The translations under genes were made by a program, and so were the position numbers. A DNA stretch of 64,000 nt from positions 659,593 through 723,592 of the forward strand of contig VWYX01000396.1 of the NCBI GenBank assembly GCA_013396525.1. The letters run 5' to 3'. Positions 1 to 14,100 of this stretch are shown here, in pieces. Source of the DNA: Chaetorhynchus papuensis. Lineage: Eukaryota; Chordata; Aves; Passeriformes; Rhipiduridae. Every line of letters starts with the position of its first letter. The stretch's first letter is position 1. The notes beneath the pieces were generated by a model, which saw only the letters and a list, made by a program, of their open reading frames with translations, was not told the origin of the DNA and did no database searches.

Positions 1-2150
1 TTTAGAAAGACAAAAATCAAGTGGTATCTGAGAGGTTCTTTCATTTAAATGAAATAAGTGTAACTGTAACAATGAAGAAAAACAGAAACAAAAAAAAGAA
101 AGACAAAAGCAGGAAGTAAGGAAAGGCTTTTAGTAGTATTCATATAATTTGTTTGCTTTGCATCCATGTTGAAGAGCACAAGCCATGAAGCAATATCCCA
201 TTTTATGAGGCACTGTGCAATCACAAAAGGAAAGGACAGGGTGTGCTCCAAGTAGTTCCCTGTTTAAATATAGCACTGCAGACAACGGGTGAGTATTGAC
301 TAATGGAGGGGGACAAGGACAAGCAGCCCTGCACCCCTAACGCCTGATGTGGCTGTACCAAAGCAGAGTCCAGAGGGACTCAGGCAAGAGGCTTTGGGGA
401 GCTCCCCTTGGCAGTGCTGGCCATGAGCTGACACTCTAAAGTTTTTGCTGGAAGATGTGACAAAAGGATGGTGGATGGTGGATGGTGAACATCTTTCAGG
501 CCAGAAGGGAGATGATAAGAAGCACTGGTTTTGAGGAAGGGCTTGTGTGTGAAGATAAGGTTTATGAAACAGAAAAGAAGGGGGCAATGGAGAGGTGCTA
601 GAAACATGACTGTGAGAGCTGGAAATTATTTCTTTGTGCCTGGGTGATCATTGGAAGGCTCTCCCAGTTTAGATGTAACTTCCTCTGGTGAATGAACACC
701 CATTTTCTTGGCGGGATCAAACAACAAACCTGATACGAAGGTGCAAGCTGAGTCAATGGAACTCCTACTTTGAATCCCATAGGCATCTAGTACAAAATTG
801 AAATGGTCTGTTCCCCTGAACTGGGAAGGAAGAAGCACTCCAACCAACCTGGATCACCTGCAGGTAGAAATTACAGTGAAGGGTCAAACCAAAGGCAGGA
901 GATAAGGATTTACAGGAAGCAGAGATGGGTCAAAGTACCACTCCCCAGCTCAGCTTGGATAGGATTTTATTTTTTATCACTTCCAGATCAGCAAAAAGGC
1001 AGGATGTGCTTACAGCTTTATCAAGCTTTTCTTCAGCTAAAATGATTTTTTTAACAGGACAAAACCTACAAAAAATTAAACATCAACACAATTTAGGACA
1101 ACTAAAACAGAGTTCTAAAAATGAAGTCCCTGGAGCAAATTGCAGTCCTGTGTAACACTGAAGGAACAGTGCTGCAATATTGTCCCACCATCTCTGGGCA
1201 GTATCAGTTTCTGCAATTACCATTCTCCCTAAAAATTTGCTGACCCCTTCCTTTAGCTAAGCAGGTTCACTGGTTCCTGGCAAAACAGTGCCTTTGGCAG
1301 CACCTCCTGGCCACCTGGCTGAGGCCCCTTCCAGAAGCCCAGTCTCCCTCGAGTCCTGCTGTTGGCAATGTGAGCAGGTAACTCGGGTGTTAGTCAGGAT
1401 GAATCACCCACCAGAAATGCTTCACTCATTCTCTTGGTTGATTCTGCATGGAGCCAAGTAGGCCTGCCACTTAAGTGTCTTGTTTAAATCTCTGACATGG
1501 GATGAAAATAAGCATCTGTAAGACTCTCAGCTTGTAATAGCTTTTTTTATTATCCTTCTGTTTGTTTCTAAGCTTGTAGACCACACTTTTGTTTAAACCC
1601 TTAATGCAGAGATTTTATCCCAAAGGTGTGAGAGGAAGTTGCATGTCACTGGGAGGGCACAACACATCACCCTTCTGAGAATGTAAAAAAAGGAACAAAA
1701 CCCCATGATTCACCTTTGTGTGCTTAAACACCCGAGGGTAAAAACACTTCCTTTGAATGTGTAACTGAAGAAAATTACTGTTTATGAGGCAGTGTTGTCA
1801 GAAAAACCACTGATAGAAAAGAGTCTGCCTCTCAGGGAGAGGGACAGAAAGACAATAAAGACACTGAGATAAGGTCATAACAGAACAGGAGAGGGGAGAG
1901 GGACAATACCAGCAGAAGAAATGCTTTATGCCTTTCAAAGGCATTTCTCTCCTCATCCACAAGTGAGACTCTTGTTCATTGACCATTAATGGATACATTG
2001 GCTTCTGCTTGGCCTGAGACAGATCCATAGAAAATCTATTCCACAGGGCCTTCAAGTCTAATCATGGGCCTCTGATAACTATCCTTTGAGCACAGCTTTC
2101 CAGCAGATTTACTGCTTATTTAGTCCATATTTGCTTAGCTTGCTCTTGAG
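1..2150. other. Intergenic, no gene recognised
   Basis: Only short, low-complexity open frames are present and none resembles a known protein. A short GGATGGT triplication occurs near 469-490. No CpG cluster, splice-bounded frame or repeat could be recognised with confidence. Confidence 0.5.
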
Positions 2151-2520
2151 AGAGTTTTGTGGAGCAGTACCAAAGCCTTGCTGATGTCACTGGTTGTTTC
2201 TCTGACTCACTGGTGTTTATCCAAGAATGCTGTACAAATGAATATCCAATCTCTGGATGGATAGGCCTTGTAAGCAGTCGAGACAGGGAACTTTATCTGT
2301 ATTATCAGTATCTACCAGGATACACCAATTCAAGCCAAGATAAAGGCTAGGGTTTTTTTCTATGTTCTTAATATTCACAGTATTTTTCTGAGAACTGAAG
2401 CTTGGCAGACTGGCCTATAATTCCCCGAGAGCTTGTTTCTCTCCCTTTCTGAATATATTTAAGTGTGGTATGTCTTTTTCAGTCCTCTGAAAGATCACCA
2501 TTCTCCTTGATAATCTAAAG
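2150..2520 (-). mobile_element. Decayed CR1-like LINE reverse-transcriptase relic
   Basis: Read on the minus strand, this stretch resembles the part of LINE (CR1 group) ORF2 that encodes the reverse-transcriptase segment around the PGNYRPVSL-type motif and the following palm region. Recognisable pieces are the GCAGACTGGCCTATAATTCC block near 2405-2425 and the CAGTCCTCTG block near 2481-2490, in the order and spacing of CR1-family elements. The frame is broken many times and no continuous protein remains, so this is an old, dead fragment. Its boundaries are approximate. Confidence 0.45.
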
Positions 2521-5128
2521 ACACTGGGGTCTAGAGTTGCTTCTGCTGGCTTCCAACAACTCTAGGATGAATTGCAAGTCCAGGAGATTTGAAAACACAT
2601 TCTCTTCTATGTATTCTGAGACTTATGTTTCGCCTGCTCAGGCTTCAGCATTTACTGTAGTCATCTGTATTAGCTGTGGTAGTGCTCAGAACACAGCTGA
2701 AAGCCCCACTGAAGACAAAAGCAAAAAAACCCATTAGACGTTATTGAGCTCTTTGTTCCAACCTGTGCTCAGTAAGAAAATTATGTGCATTAACAAAATG
2801 AGAAGCAATTTATACAAGCAATAATAAAGGAAAGATGGTAAAGGTCTGGTATGAATGGAAGATTTGAACCTTGCACAGTGACAAATCTTTTAGAGAGCAG
2901 ATAAAATTTGTTAATAAAGCCCCAACTGAATTACCAATAATTTCTTTTGTATAGTCATGAGGAATTTTTGAGCTATCAAGAATAAAATCAAAGCAAATTG
3001 AGAGCAATATAAGCTTTCAAAAGACACAGTAAGAGTGGTGGTAGTGCCTGTTGTGTTTCACTAATCTAATGACACTCAGGAGAAAAGCAGCAGAAAAGAT
3101 ACTGAAGAAAGAGTCTCTACATAGAGGTCAGCCATGAACTTCAAAAGAGCATCTCATATATGAAATCAATTGCATATTTTACAGTAGTATGAACATGGAG
3201 AGTACTGGCAGCATGGACATAATTCTCCTGGATTCACAAGAGGGATGGATATCTGTTTGAAAAAAAAAAAATGTGTTTGGCTTAAACATGTTTAGAAGAT
3301 CAGTTGAAGAACTGTAAGTAATGACATCTTTCAGTTTCAGTTTTCCTCTTTCCTCTCTGGTTTTGCCTATCCATCAGTGAGGATTTCTTTCCTTTTGGCT
3401 TGTCTTTTATTTTCTCTGCAGCTCCCTCTGAACATCCGTCTCCTCCACCACTTTGACTCATTTGGCACCTTTCTTCTGCTTCCCTGTTGTGTTTCTGACC
3501 AGCCCTGGGTGGTTCTTTGCTGAGATCCTTCAAATTGGCAGAGCAAGCAGCTTACCTGAGAAGTGCAAGCCAAGCAGAGGGGGGTTCTTGGAAATTCTTG
3601 GTGTGAGGTGGCTCCCAAGCATCTCCCATCTCAGATGTATCTCACTTCAGATTTCCTGAGCTCCTTCTCCCATGTCCCTTTTGGTTCAAAATATTAATAT
3701 AGCAGAAGGTCTTGCCTCTTTTCAGTGGCTGGGGACAAATGCATTTGCCTAGGAAATGTGATGGCAGTCCCTAAGGGTCGAACCCTTGTCTATCAGTGAG
3801 GTGTCCCTCTCTGGACTAGTCTTACAAGTAGGAGAAGAGGCAACCTCTGACCCCCCATGTAGGTGCAGCACTACCATAGAGAGAGGCAGGCTGAAAAATG
3901 AGATTTTAGGAGGGTCATTAGTAGCTGAGTTGATGGGGACATGGAGAGTGGACAGCAGGGCAGGCTCACACCCACCTTCCTCCCTGGGCTAGTGCCGGAG
4001 CTGCTGCTAACACACCACTGCTGCCTTTTCTTAAAGCTTATTGAAAGGAAGCAAAAGGCATGAAAACAGCTGTGGATTTTGCTTTCTTGCCAACGTATTT
4101 GGTGTCTTTCATTCAGGGTAAAACCTGACATTTTCAATTACCATTCAGTGTATGAACCTGTTACACACACAATGATAAAAATAAAACCTCTGTCGAAACA
4201 CAGGGCTAACAATGTGAAGCTCCATTTTCCATCCAAACAATGTTTCCAGGATGAGGCGGCTTCTGGAGCAGTGTGGAGTGGCTCCCTTTTGGGACCCTGC
4301 TCACAGGTCCAGGCACTAGCTCACATACAAGGGCAGTAGGTTGTACTTAATTAATGTAAGCTAAAATGAACACCTCCAAGCTGAAGGCAGGACGTGGCCT
4401 GCAGGCTGCCTGTTGGGTCTGATTACATACTCAGAAGTCCTATATCTGGTGTCTTTCTCCATTAGATCCAAAAGCTGTTTAGAAAAATTATCTTTACTCT
4501 TGTTACTTATATGGGAATGCAGACGGCTAAAATTTAGGTAATGTGTACATGTCCACATAGGAATTGCTGGAAAAGCTGAGAAACAGCTCGGTGCTCCCTT
4601 GTAGCCGGTCCCACCTCTAGAAAATGTCCACAGCTGGTGACCACTTCCAAGAGCAGGACTTGGCTGAGCAGCTCTGCCCTGTCTTGACTTCAAGTTAGAT
4701 TTGGATCAGCATGGTCATGCCAAAAGAAATTGCTGTCTTTGAAGACATTCTTTGAAAGGAACATGAAGCAGATGCCTTTTACATAAAAAAGGTCTAACTA
4801 AATAAAATTATTCAACTGTCTATGTCTGCTTATCACCCTTCAGCTGCGATGGAAAGGAGACCTCAACTGGTAACTGTTAAGAGTCCAAGAGAAGATCAAA
4901 GGAGTAGAGGAAAGGTATAACTCCAGGACAGGTCTTCCTACTATCTGTGCTGACATTACTCACAGTTAGGTTTGGCTTTGGCTGGTGTACTACTGTCTCC
5001 TCTCTCTGTGAGATCTGAGGGTGTGGAGGCCACCAGGCCTATGAAACAAGGGACAAAGAAAGTCCACTGGTGGGACAGTCCCTAAGATCAGAGATCCTCT
5101 CAGGTTAGGGTGACAGAAAAGGCTTCCC
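2521..5128. other. Intergenic, no gene recognised
   Basis: No open frame with recognisable protein similarity, no RNA gene and no clear repeat. Base composition is mixed and CpG is scarce. Confidence 0.45.
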
Positions 5129-5700
5129 CCAGGATGTTTGTTATGTCAATGTACCCCAGTTCTCTTTCCCCAGTTGGCCCATTGGCCTCCCTGCCCCTTT
5201 TTACCTAATATGTCCCCACTCCAGAACGTTCTCCACGCCCTGTTCCCCCATTGGCCCTTGTCCCATTGCCACTCCCCCAGAGTTTCCCCAATGGCTCCCA
5301 TACCCTGGTCCGGCCTGTGTACCTCCCCTGTGCCCTCAGATTATTGGTCTCTGATGCTCTCTCTGCTCCCGTACATAAACCTGGACCCTCCCCTCTTCCT
5401 TGTCTTCATCTCTGGACCCCTTTGCGTGGCTGGAAAAACCTTCTCCTGTGAAACCCCATATGAGGGCCCTTCCTGCTTTCTTCGTCGCCGGTTTATCCTG
5501 AGCTATCCAGTGTGGTGTGTGCATGTGTGTAGTGGCCTTGCCGAGCTTCTTAAGGAGACTCTTTCGGGAAGGTCACGGCACCTTTACATCAGCCTCCGCT
5601 GTGACATGAGGGGATCTGCTCCTTTGCGGTTCAGACGGGGCAGCCATCCCAAGTCCCACCTTACTGTCTCCCTCTGCGACTGTTGAGGTTTGGAAAGGAA
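5129..5700 (+). mobile_element. Probable solo LTR of an endogenous retrovirus
   Basis: The block has the architecture of an LTR read on the plus strand. First comes a pyrimidine-rich U3 with repeated CCATTGG-type boxes (near 5173, 5249 and 5340, and an inverted CCAATGG near 5288). A TATA-like ACATAAAC follows near 5373. A degenerate poly(A) signal context, GCTGGAAAAACC, lies near 5431-5442, and a CpG-rich U5-like segment follows at about 5480-5690. CpG density there is far above the flanks, as expected for a fairly young insertion. No gag, pol or env coding remains nearby, so it is either a solo LTR or a fragment. Exact ends and target duplication were not resolved. The alternative is a small unmethylated regulatory island unrelated to retroviruses. 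Confidence 0.55.
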
Positions 5701-7740
5701 GCGTCTGCAGGTCATTAGCATTGCCCTGCTCCAACTCACAGGTAAATCAATGCAAGTGGTCAGTCCCCCACTTGTTTAATAGAAAAGTGGTTGCTTCATC
5801 TTTCCGGTGCTGTGGAAGTGTGCAGGAAGACACCTGTGCTCTGGTTGAATTGAGCCCAGGGAAGCAGGCAGGAAGGAAGGAAAGAAAGAACAGGAGATAA
5901 CTGTGTTTGCAGCCACCAGGTGGGCTGACTTTAGCTTACATTAATTTTGAGTTATTTTTAGTTGCATGTGCATTCCTGGGACACGGGTGATCCTAAAACG
6001 TAACTTCACTAAGGATAAAAACAAGCCCAAACAGTGAGACGCATCAGAGCCCAGTGTCTTCTGCTGTGTTAGTTCCCACTCAGCCTGTCCCTCTGTCCCC
6101 AACCCTCAAAACCCACAACAAAAGCCATTTCTGAGGCGCCTCTGCCAGTACTGCAGTTTTCCCATGGACAAGGTGGCTCTGGTTTATGGCTCTGTGTTCA
6201 TGTTTCTTTACACACACTTCACATGGCATTAACAACCTGGATTTATAATGCACACTGATAAGCAGAGGTTGAGCCAAGAGCTTCCCTTGGATCTAGCACC
6301 CCTCTGGTTTGATGCCTGGAGAGAGGCTACATTCCACACTGCTTCTAAGGTTATCAGAAAATCTCAGGGCTTTCTTCTGCTGTGATTCTTTTAAATGTTG
6401 GCAACATTTCCAAGTTTCAGTTGTACAAAAGCCACCCCCCAAGCTAAGACTGTTGTGAGGAGGCCACGTAGCATCTGGAGCGAGTAGAGGAAAGTCTAAA
6501 GCAGCGTATCCAAGAGCTAATTAAAGGGGACGTTGGCCATTAAGGAGATTGTTGTCAAAACAGCAGTACATTTATTTGTACTTTTATGAAGAATCACCTG
6601 TTTAAATTGTCTTATTATAAATGATTATGCATCCCTGTTTACATAGCAATATTTTTTTCTTAAGAAGACAATCTGCCTTTGAGCAAACAGATAAAACTGT
6701 TTTCTTTGAGTAATCATAAATTACCCTTCCACCATCCTTCTTTCTCCTATTACAGAGATCCTAACTCTGTCCTCTTTGTTATTAATAGATTTTTGCTGAC
6801 TACTCCCAGTGCCACAGAAATCACAGAGATATAAAATCAACTGTAATTTACAAAGTCTCTCCCTCGGCCATAAATGGACAATAATCTATTCATGGTAACA
6901 TCTGTGTAAAGTGGCTTTCGGGAGATTTTTTTTCAGATTCCTCATAATATTTACACATTGAGTGCAGACAAGTATTAAACAGACCTCGCTTCATCAGCCC
7001 TGCCCGCCCTGCTCTAAGCCAGTGCCAGCTGAGTCCCACTGCGGGCAGGCTCGGCGTCGGCCGGGGCAGTGGGAGAGGTGACCCTGAGCTCCACTGAACA
7101 GGGATGGTGCTGAGAGCCAGGGAGCTCAAACCTCCATACCAACAAATGGAACCACTGGCCAAGAGCTTGTCCCTCTGCAGCCTCAGCCCTGGGTGTGGAG
7201 TTTGCAGCTGGGATAAGGGAAGCCTGTAGTAGACTCAGCAAATGGTGGGAAAGCTTTGGCACTGAGCACGTGCACTTTACCCAGGCCAGAGAGGAACAGC
7301 AAAAACAAAGGCTGCACACATGGTGAGGTGCTTGGCAGGTCTACAGAAACCTGCCCAGAGCAACCCATGGAATGCACCGTGCTTGACGAGAAATAGCCGT
7401 GTTGGGGAACATGGCTGGGGCTTGGAGGGGCGGTGTGAAATCCCTGATTCTGGCCAGAGGGACTCCTCGGCAAGCAGGGCTGCTGGTGAGCTTCTGGGGA
7501 ATGGGGTCCAGCAGCTCTGGTGCTGCTGGGAGCCAACAGCCATGGAGAGGAATGAATCCTGTTTCCCTGCTGAGCAGACTGCCCACTCCTTATGCAAGGA
7601 GCTTCACAGTCTCAGTGCAGAGGGGAAAGCATGGCACAGAGCAAGATCTAAGATCTCCCTTAATTTCTTCTTTTCTGAGGACCATATTTATACTCAAGCA
7701 TATATGTTTGCTGCCCCAAAAGCCCCATGAGCTCAGCAAA
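5701..7740. other. Intergenic; AT-rich homeodomain-motif stretch at 6,510-6,740
   Basis: No gene recognised. The segment 6,510-6,740 is AT-rich, with several TAAT/ATTA cores (for example near 6,518, 6,538 and 6,612). It looks like a vertebrate conserved non-coding element, but conservation cannot be seen from a single sequence. A moderately GC-rich part at 7,000-7,620 has overlapping open frames on both strands without recognisable products. Confidence 0.35.
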
Positions 7741-8160
7741 TCATAGAATCATAGAAGTGTTCAGGTTGGAAAAGACCTCTAAGATCATTGAGTAAAACTG
7801 TTGACCCAGCACTGCTAAGTCCACCACTAAACCACGTCCCTGAGTGCCATATCTACTTATCTTTTAAACAGCTCCAGTGATAGCGAGTCAACCACTTTTC
7901 TGGGCAGCCAGAACTTGACAACCCTTTTGGTGAAGAAACTTTTCCTAATATCCAACCTAAACCTCTCCTGGCACAACTTGAGGTGATCTCCTCTCATCCT
8001 GTCACTTGCTAGTTGGGAGAAGACACCAACACCTATCTTGCTACAACCTCATTTTAGGCAGCAGTAGAGAGTGACTAAGTCTCTCCTGAGCCTCCTTGTC
8101 TCCAGGCTGAACACCCCCAGCTCCCTGAGCCACTTCTCATCAGACTTGTGCTTTAGAACA
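7741..8160 (-). mobile_element. CR1 LINE, 5'-truncated 3' end
   Basis: The plus strand starts with TCATAGAATCATAGAA, the reverse complement of the CR1 3' octamer repeat. It continues with the CR1 3'-UTR blocks GGTTGGAAAAGACCTCTAAG (7,765-7,784) and CTCCAGGCTGAACACCCCCAG (8,101-8,120). The element therefore lies on the minus strand with its 3' end at 7,741 and is truncated near 8,160, before any reverse-transcriptase coding. This is the usual fate of CR1 copies in birds. Divergence looks moderate. Confidence 0.92.
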
Positions 8161-11100
8161 AGTAAAACACTCCTTGCTCATAAGAGTTTCTCAGAGGGAG
8201 GCACCAAGCCCCACCAACCAAGTGTTCCTTAGGCAGTTTCATCTCCTCCATACATTGCTAACTGCCCTACTCCAGTCACCTTCCAGCATCCACTGGACTT
8301 GGTGTCAAATCTGTGAGGGAGTCCTGTGCCTCTGTCAGGATGGCTGCTTATGCTTCATCATCTCAGATAATTATGCTTCCTTAAAAAAGATCAGCCCATC
8401 TAAAACAAATGTTACGTGTTTCCCTGGTCTTCTAACATTATTCCAGGCTCAGGCCACAGAGCCATTCACCTTCTCTGTTTCTGCCCCAGCAACTCTTCTG
8501 TGGACCACCTTTGGCTGCCAGCAGGGAGGGCAGATACCCCTCAACGCCATCCTGCAGGGTCCACTTGTGAAAGATGGAGGATTTTAATTAACAGCCACAG
8601 CTTGGACTGGGCAGCCAGTGGGTGTGAACCTGCCATGTCCCTCCAGAGAGGAGAACAGCCCAGGCAGGTGACACACACCAGTCCCAGCTGGTGACACTCT
8701 GTGCCTTGTACAAAGTGTGATGGGCAAAGGACTCATCAGCCCAGCCCTTAGAGAGTCACCAGAGAGAGGTGGAGTCAAATCCCTGTTGAGAGGAGTGAAA
8801 TGCAGCTCCTTGTAGTGTGGTCTGTGCTCTCCCGTGGAGAACAGTGAGGCTGCAGCTCTTGCAGTAGCAGCAGTAGAAAAAATTTGCCACTTTGTTCCTT
8901 GGACATTCCTTATGAAGACCAGAAATCAAGTATTTTTATTCACATCAGATGCAAAGAATTTTATTTCTGCTCTTGTTGTTTCACCACCAAAAGGAAAACA
9001 AAACAAACAAACAAACAAACAAAAAAGGGAAATGGGAAAAGATAGACTTTGTTTGGGACCACATTGATTGGGGTTTTTTTAAATTTTGGCCACTAAATCG
9101 ATTTTTCCTATAGGCTCTATGTACTCCTGAGGGCTATGCATCGGCACCCACCCATCACCTGGATAATGAGATCAACTGCTTAATTTAATCAAATTGACAG
9201 AAACACGTTCAGACATAATGGGAGGAGGCTTTGTGTGAGGATGCATTACCAAACCCCTCTCCTGCTTCGTTCCTGCTGCAATCCACTGCTCCATTTGTAA
9301 TTCTGTAGCTCATGTCCCCACACCCGCCCTGCGCTTCCTCTCAGCTTCTCACTAACCATTTTTTCCTTGGTTTCTTTCCTTCTCCCTGGGAGCCTAGGAG
9401 GCTTTAGCAGCCTGCCCAGCTCCACCTCCTTTTCTGCTTGCTGCTTGCTCTCCCTCCTCCCCCTCATCTCCAGGCTTCTCAGAAGCTCAAGGCTTCTGTT
9501 TCCAGTGTTTTGATTTCCTTTTCTTCCTCTAACCAGCTTCTCTCTCCATTGGGCATTAAAGCAGACCCTCCACCTCTTTCTTAAGAGTAAGAGTTGCTTT
9601 TTCATTTTTGCCTACATCTCCCTCACCTTCAACAGCCAGGTGTATCCTTTGCTCATTGAGATTTTCTTCCTGTTTTTTCCTTTGTCTTCTTATCTTTGGT
9701 GGAGGTGCTACCCTGCTTCCCTTTTATATCTCCTTATTTACATTCTTTTCTCCAATTAAAATTATCACATTTGCAACAACAACTGTGAGTAAGCAGTCAG
9801 ACCTGCATATTTTCCTTGCTCTCTTCTCCTGCAAGGTCCATTGATATCTCAAATACTTAATTAATATTTTTTCTCCTTCCCCTTTTCTCCATGTCTATTA
9901 CAATTACTCTAAAATCTCTGTCATTGCCACTTTTAACCAGGATTTTATTTCTGGCTCCTCCACCGCCTTCTCTGTGCTCAAACAAAGGCCGTCCCATGAT
10001 TGCAGTAATACTTCTGTAAATTCCTGGTAATTATCCTGTTTACTCATCCTTGCTGCTCAGGCAGTGTTTCCTTCTTGTTCAGAATAATTATACATCTTTC
10101 TCCCCAGATGCTCATCTCCCATCTTTGACCACAGCTCTCCCCACTCAAAATCCTGCCCTGGATTTGCCTTTCATGTCATGATCATAGCTGCTGCCCTCGT
10201 CTGCAGAGCAGTCCCCATTGCTCTGTGTGCTGCAGCTGCCTGCCAAAGCACTCAGCCCTGGCACAGAGCTGTGCTCAGGGGTCCAAGGATCCCTTTTTGG
10301 TATTACAATGCATTTGTAGGCAGTCTAGCATAAACACAGGGAAAACTGTGTTTATATTTGCAGAGAGGGATGTATAGTTAAATCTCTTTTATCATACCAC
10401 CTTCTCTTCCATATGTAAATTCAGATAAATGCAGTTTATGGGTTCTTAATTAACCCTGAGGTTGAATTTTTGTAGTTTCCCCTTTAGGAATTCATCTGGA
10501 AGATAAATCTTCAGATATCAGAACGGGAGTGTTAGTTTATATCTCACATCCTTTTATAAACATGGGTTTCACACTGCTTCCTCCAGCTCTCCCCAAGCAG
10601 GATACAATACACAGGCTCTGTAACACCAGCAGCCTTAAAGGAGAGCGTGGCTGTTTTTAACCTTGGAAACCAGAGTCAGACATGCTGCACAGGAGGCAGG
10701 GCATGGGCAGCAGTACCTCCACTGCTTCAGGGAGGGCTCCTTCCCATCTGTGGAGGTGCTCTGGCCTCATCCTGCATCTTTGGGGGCCACAGGTCGAGGT
10801 GCAAAGGAAGGTGTACAGCCACAGCACCTGGATCCTTCAGGGAGAGTGAGCTGGCACAATCCACAGCCCAGGCCCCCCACGAGCTCTGGGGGAAGCTGGG
10901 GACAAAACCTCCTTAGCTGCCATATAGTCTTGTGAAGAGAAGACAGGAGAAACTGGGAATTATATATATAAATTAATTTCTAACCTGGAAATACCAAAGT
11001 GGAGAGGATTTTTTTATCTTCCACTAGTAGCAGATGCACCCAGATATGATAACGCTTCAAGAAACTAGCTGCCACCTCTGAGAGCCTTGGAAATACTAGC

Positions 11101-14100
11101 AGTAATTAAAAATGTATTTTAGCTGTGTCTTTGCAATTTATAGCTGAATTGCTTTTAAAATGTGGAATGAACAACAATAAATGCAGGTTTCCCTACTGGG
11201 AAAAGGTCTCTTCATCAAGGGATGATGAGCACATTTGATGTTTCAGATTTCTCCTTTTAAAATGCCCAGTTGGGAAATTTGCCCATATTGCTTCATAAAA
11301 CTAAAATAGTTCATCCACTTCAGGTAGAATTAATCTAAACACGTACTTGAGTATGAGAATAAAATCTGATTTGGAACAAATATATCTCTCTAACCTTTAC
11401 AGTAATTATAAAGAATGAAAATAGATGGTAATTAATCTTAATAGTTTAGCCTGCAAAAACAGAATCATTACATATCAGAATTTTAAAATATGCATTTTGA
11501 AAGCTTGTGCATATGCTTACAAAAGTACCCACCACCCTCGAGACACTGACTATGCCCTCTCCCCCCTGGAGCTGCCCGAATACTCTGTGTGCCTCGCACC
11601 CACTTAACCAGGGTGCCAGTGCTTTTATCTCGACTGGAACAACGTATCAGTGTTCCTCCAGGGACCTCTTACAAGACAGAGGTCTTCGTAACTCCCATAA
11701 TTCTCTATTTCCCAGCCTCTCTTTATGCTATTTTACTACCACTTCAACATAGAAAATGAAGCCTGCTGACACCCTGTGTGGAGGAAACACACTGCTGATC
11801 AACACATCAAGAAAGACAAGAGCTATGCAGGTGCTTAAGGCAGCCTCTTGGGGTTTAAGTTACGCTGTATTGCTGGAATTAAAAAAAAAAAATAAGGCAA
11901 AAATAATCGACAGATCATGCAAATCTAATCTAGAGTGAAATGCAAACCAGTCTTAGATTTTGTGCATTTAAATTAGGAGGAGAGACCCTACTCCCCTACA
12001 ATGGATCTTGCATTTGAAAGTATTGCTGGAACACCTGCCCTGTGGCACAGTAAGCACCAGAGCCACAAAACCCTGCTGACACCCAACAGCAAACACACAC
12101 TGGAGCTGTAAAACCAAAAGCCACAGCCCTAATGAGCCAGAGGAAGTGAGCACAAAGAAGAAAGACATCACCAGCATCCCAGACCCCTGCAATGCCGAAC
12201 AATGCTGTCTTTGTTATGAGTCGCTGTTTCATCCCTCCTTCCACTGAATTCAGAGGGATTTTCATCACTGATTTCAGGAGGAGAAGAACAGAGTTCTGTG
12301 CAGAACAGAACCAAAGTCGTCCTCCTTCTTGCCCAGAGACCACTGCTGTGTTGTGGTTAAGATAACAATTAGAACCTGAAGACAATGACATACTTGGAAA
12401 AGTGTGCTCAAATCTAGCTCTTGTCTCCAGAAGCAGACGATTTGCTTATGCAGGACAAGCACAATATGCCAGGTGGAAAAAAAAACCCCAGATCCTGAAA
12501 ATCTTGTGCTTCATTTAAAACATATAAAAACTAGAATTGTCTTTAGGGATTCACCTGCTCCACAGCTGTAATGGCATGCACTTCCCGTCTCTCTTTTAAT
12601 GAAGATTTAGTCTCATGTAATAATAGAACTCTTGCTGCTACAATATGAAAAGAAATATTTTGAAGTGCACGGTGGTATTATCAGAGGTAGCAACATGACA
12701 ACCACCCACACAGACCTGCTCACTGAAGTTGCTCCGTGGTTCACCAAAATTGCTGAACATCATGATTTCTTTGGGTAACCAGAGTTCCTTGTGAGACTTC
12801 AAGGAAAGTCTTCCCTCTCTCACCAGTCCCTCACCACATTTTAGAGTTTGTCAGTATATCACAATTTGAGTTTTGAGTTTGTGTGCTGAATAATAAAAAA
12901 ATAACCCTCTATTTTTACTAAAATGAGCAAGAATTTCTCCTGGAATGAAATGCAGGCCCTATTTCCAAGAATTGCACTCTTTTCCAGAAAGAGGAAAAGA
13001 CTGATAGGGACTTGCTCCAAGGAGTCTTATCCTTTGCACATCTAATGAAAGGATAAAATACTAAAAATACTTCATATTAGAGCTGAATTCATGAGAGGTA
13101 TTTGTTGCCAAGAATACTCAGACTGTGTGCATCCCTTTTATTGTTCTTGGCGCAAAGGGCACTTCCATTCTATTGCTATTGTTATTTGAGCAGTCTGAAA
13201 CAAGACATAAAGTAATACCAAGTCTATCTCTATGTTAATTCTCCCCAGCAATGCTGTTGCCATAGCAAGGTTATACATGGATTTCAGTGGGCACACACAA
13301 ATTAAAATCTATTGGCTTTTGAAGTCAGTTCAGCATGTTTACAAGTCCTGTGTCTGCCTTCTGGATTCCCTGCAAACTTCAGGAATGTCACAATCTCATT
13401 TTTCTGTATAATCAAAATGTTTTTCTGATGGTATAAGAAAATAAGGTATTAATTCACTACTTACTTTCTAGTAGAGAAAAAAGAGTGAAAATTACAACAC
13501 CTAACATCTTGTCAGATGTGCAAAAAAATCCCAAATCTGATTTTTTTTAGCCATTTGTACCATTAATTTCTTAAAATATTTTATTATTTTCAGAGACTAG
13601 GTGCACCATGACTTGTAATTGAGATACTTGACTAAGGAGGTGCTACATTCACCACAAATCAAATCTATCTTTATACACACACGCATGTATCTCTATAGCT
13701 ATTCATCACCAACTATTTGAGTCAAAACATTTCACACATTACAAGGATTCTACAATGTATTTTGTTTGTGTGCTGGCATGTGAAGTATATACTGAAGTTT
13801 TTTAGGCTTTCAGTATGTGAAAAATTTCAACTTTAAAAATTTTTGGAGTGGGCTTTTATTCAACTTGTAATGTTTTATAATTAAAAGCTGAAAATATCAA
13901 AATAGCAAATGGAAGAATATACATGGTTAGATTTGAGATGACTGTATACTTAAAAAATAAAATCTTGACAGGCCCCTAAAATACTTTTAGGCAATGTGGA
14001 CTATTAGTGTTTCAACTATACCGGACTGTGAAAATCTTCATGAAGTAATATTTACTAAAAGGTGTTGGGGTTTGTACTCTCTAGTTCATAAAACAAGAAA

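Noticed and set aside
5138..5686. 182-codon plus-strand frame at 5.1-5.7 kb as a gene
   Set aside because: It lies wholly inside the LTR-like block and its composition reflects the pyrimidine-rich U3; no protein family is recognised.
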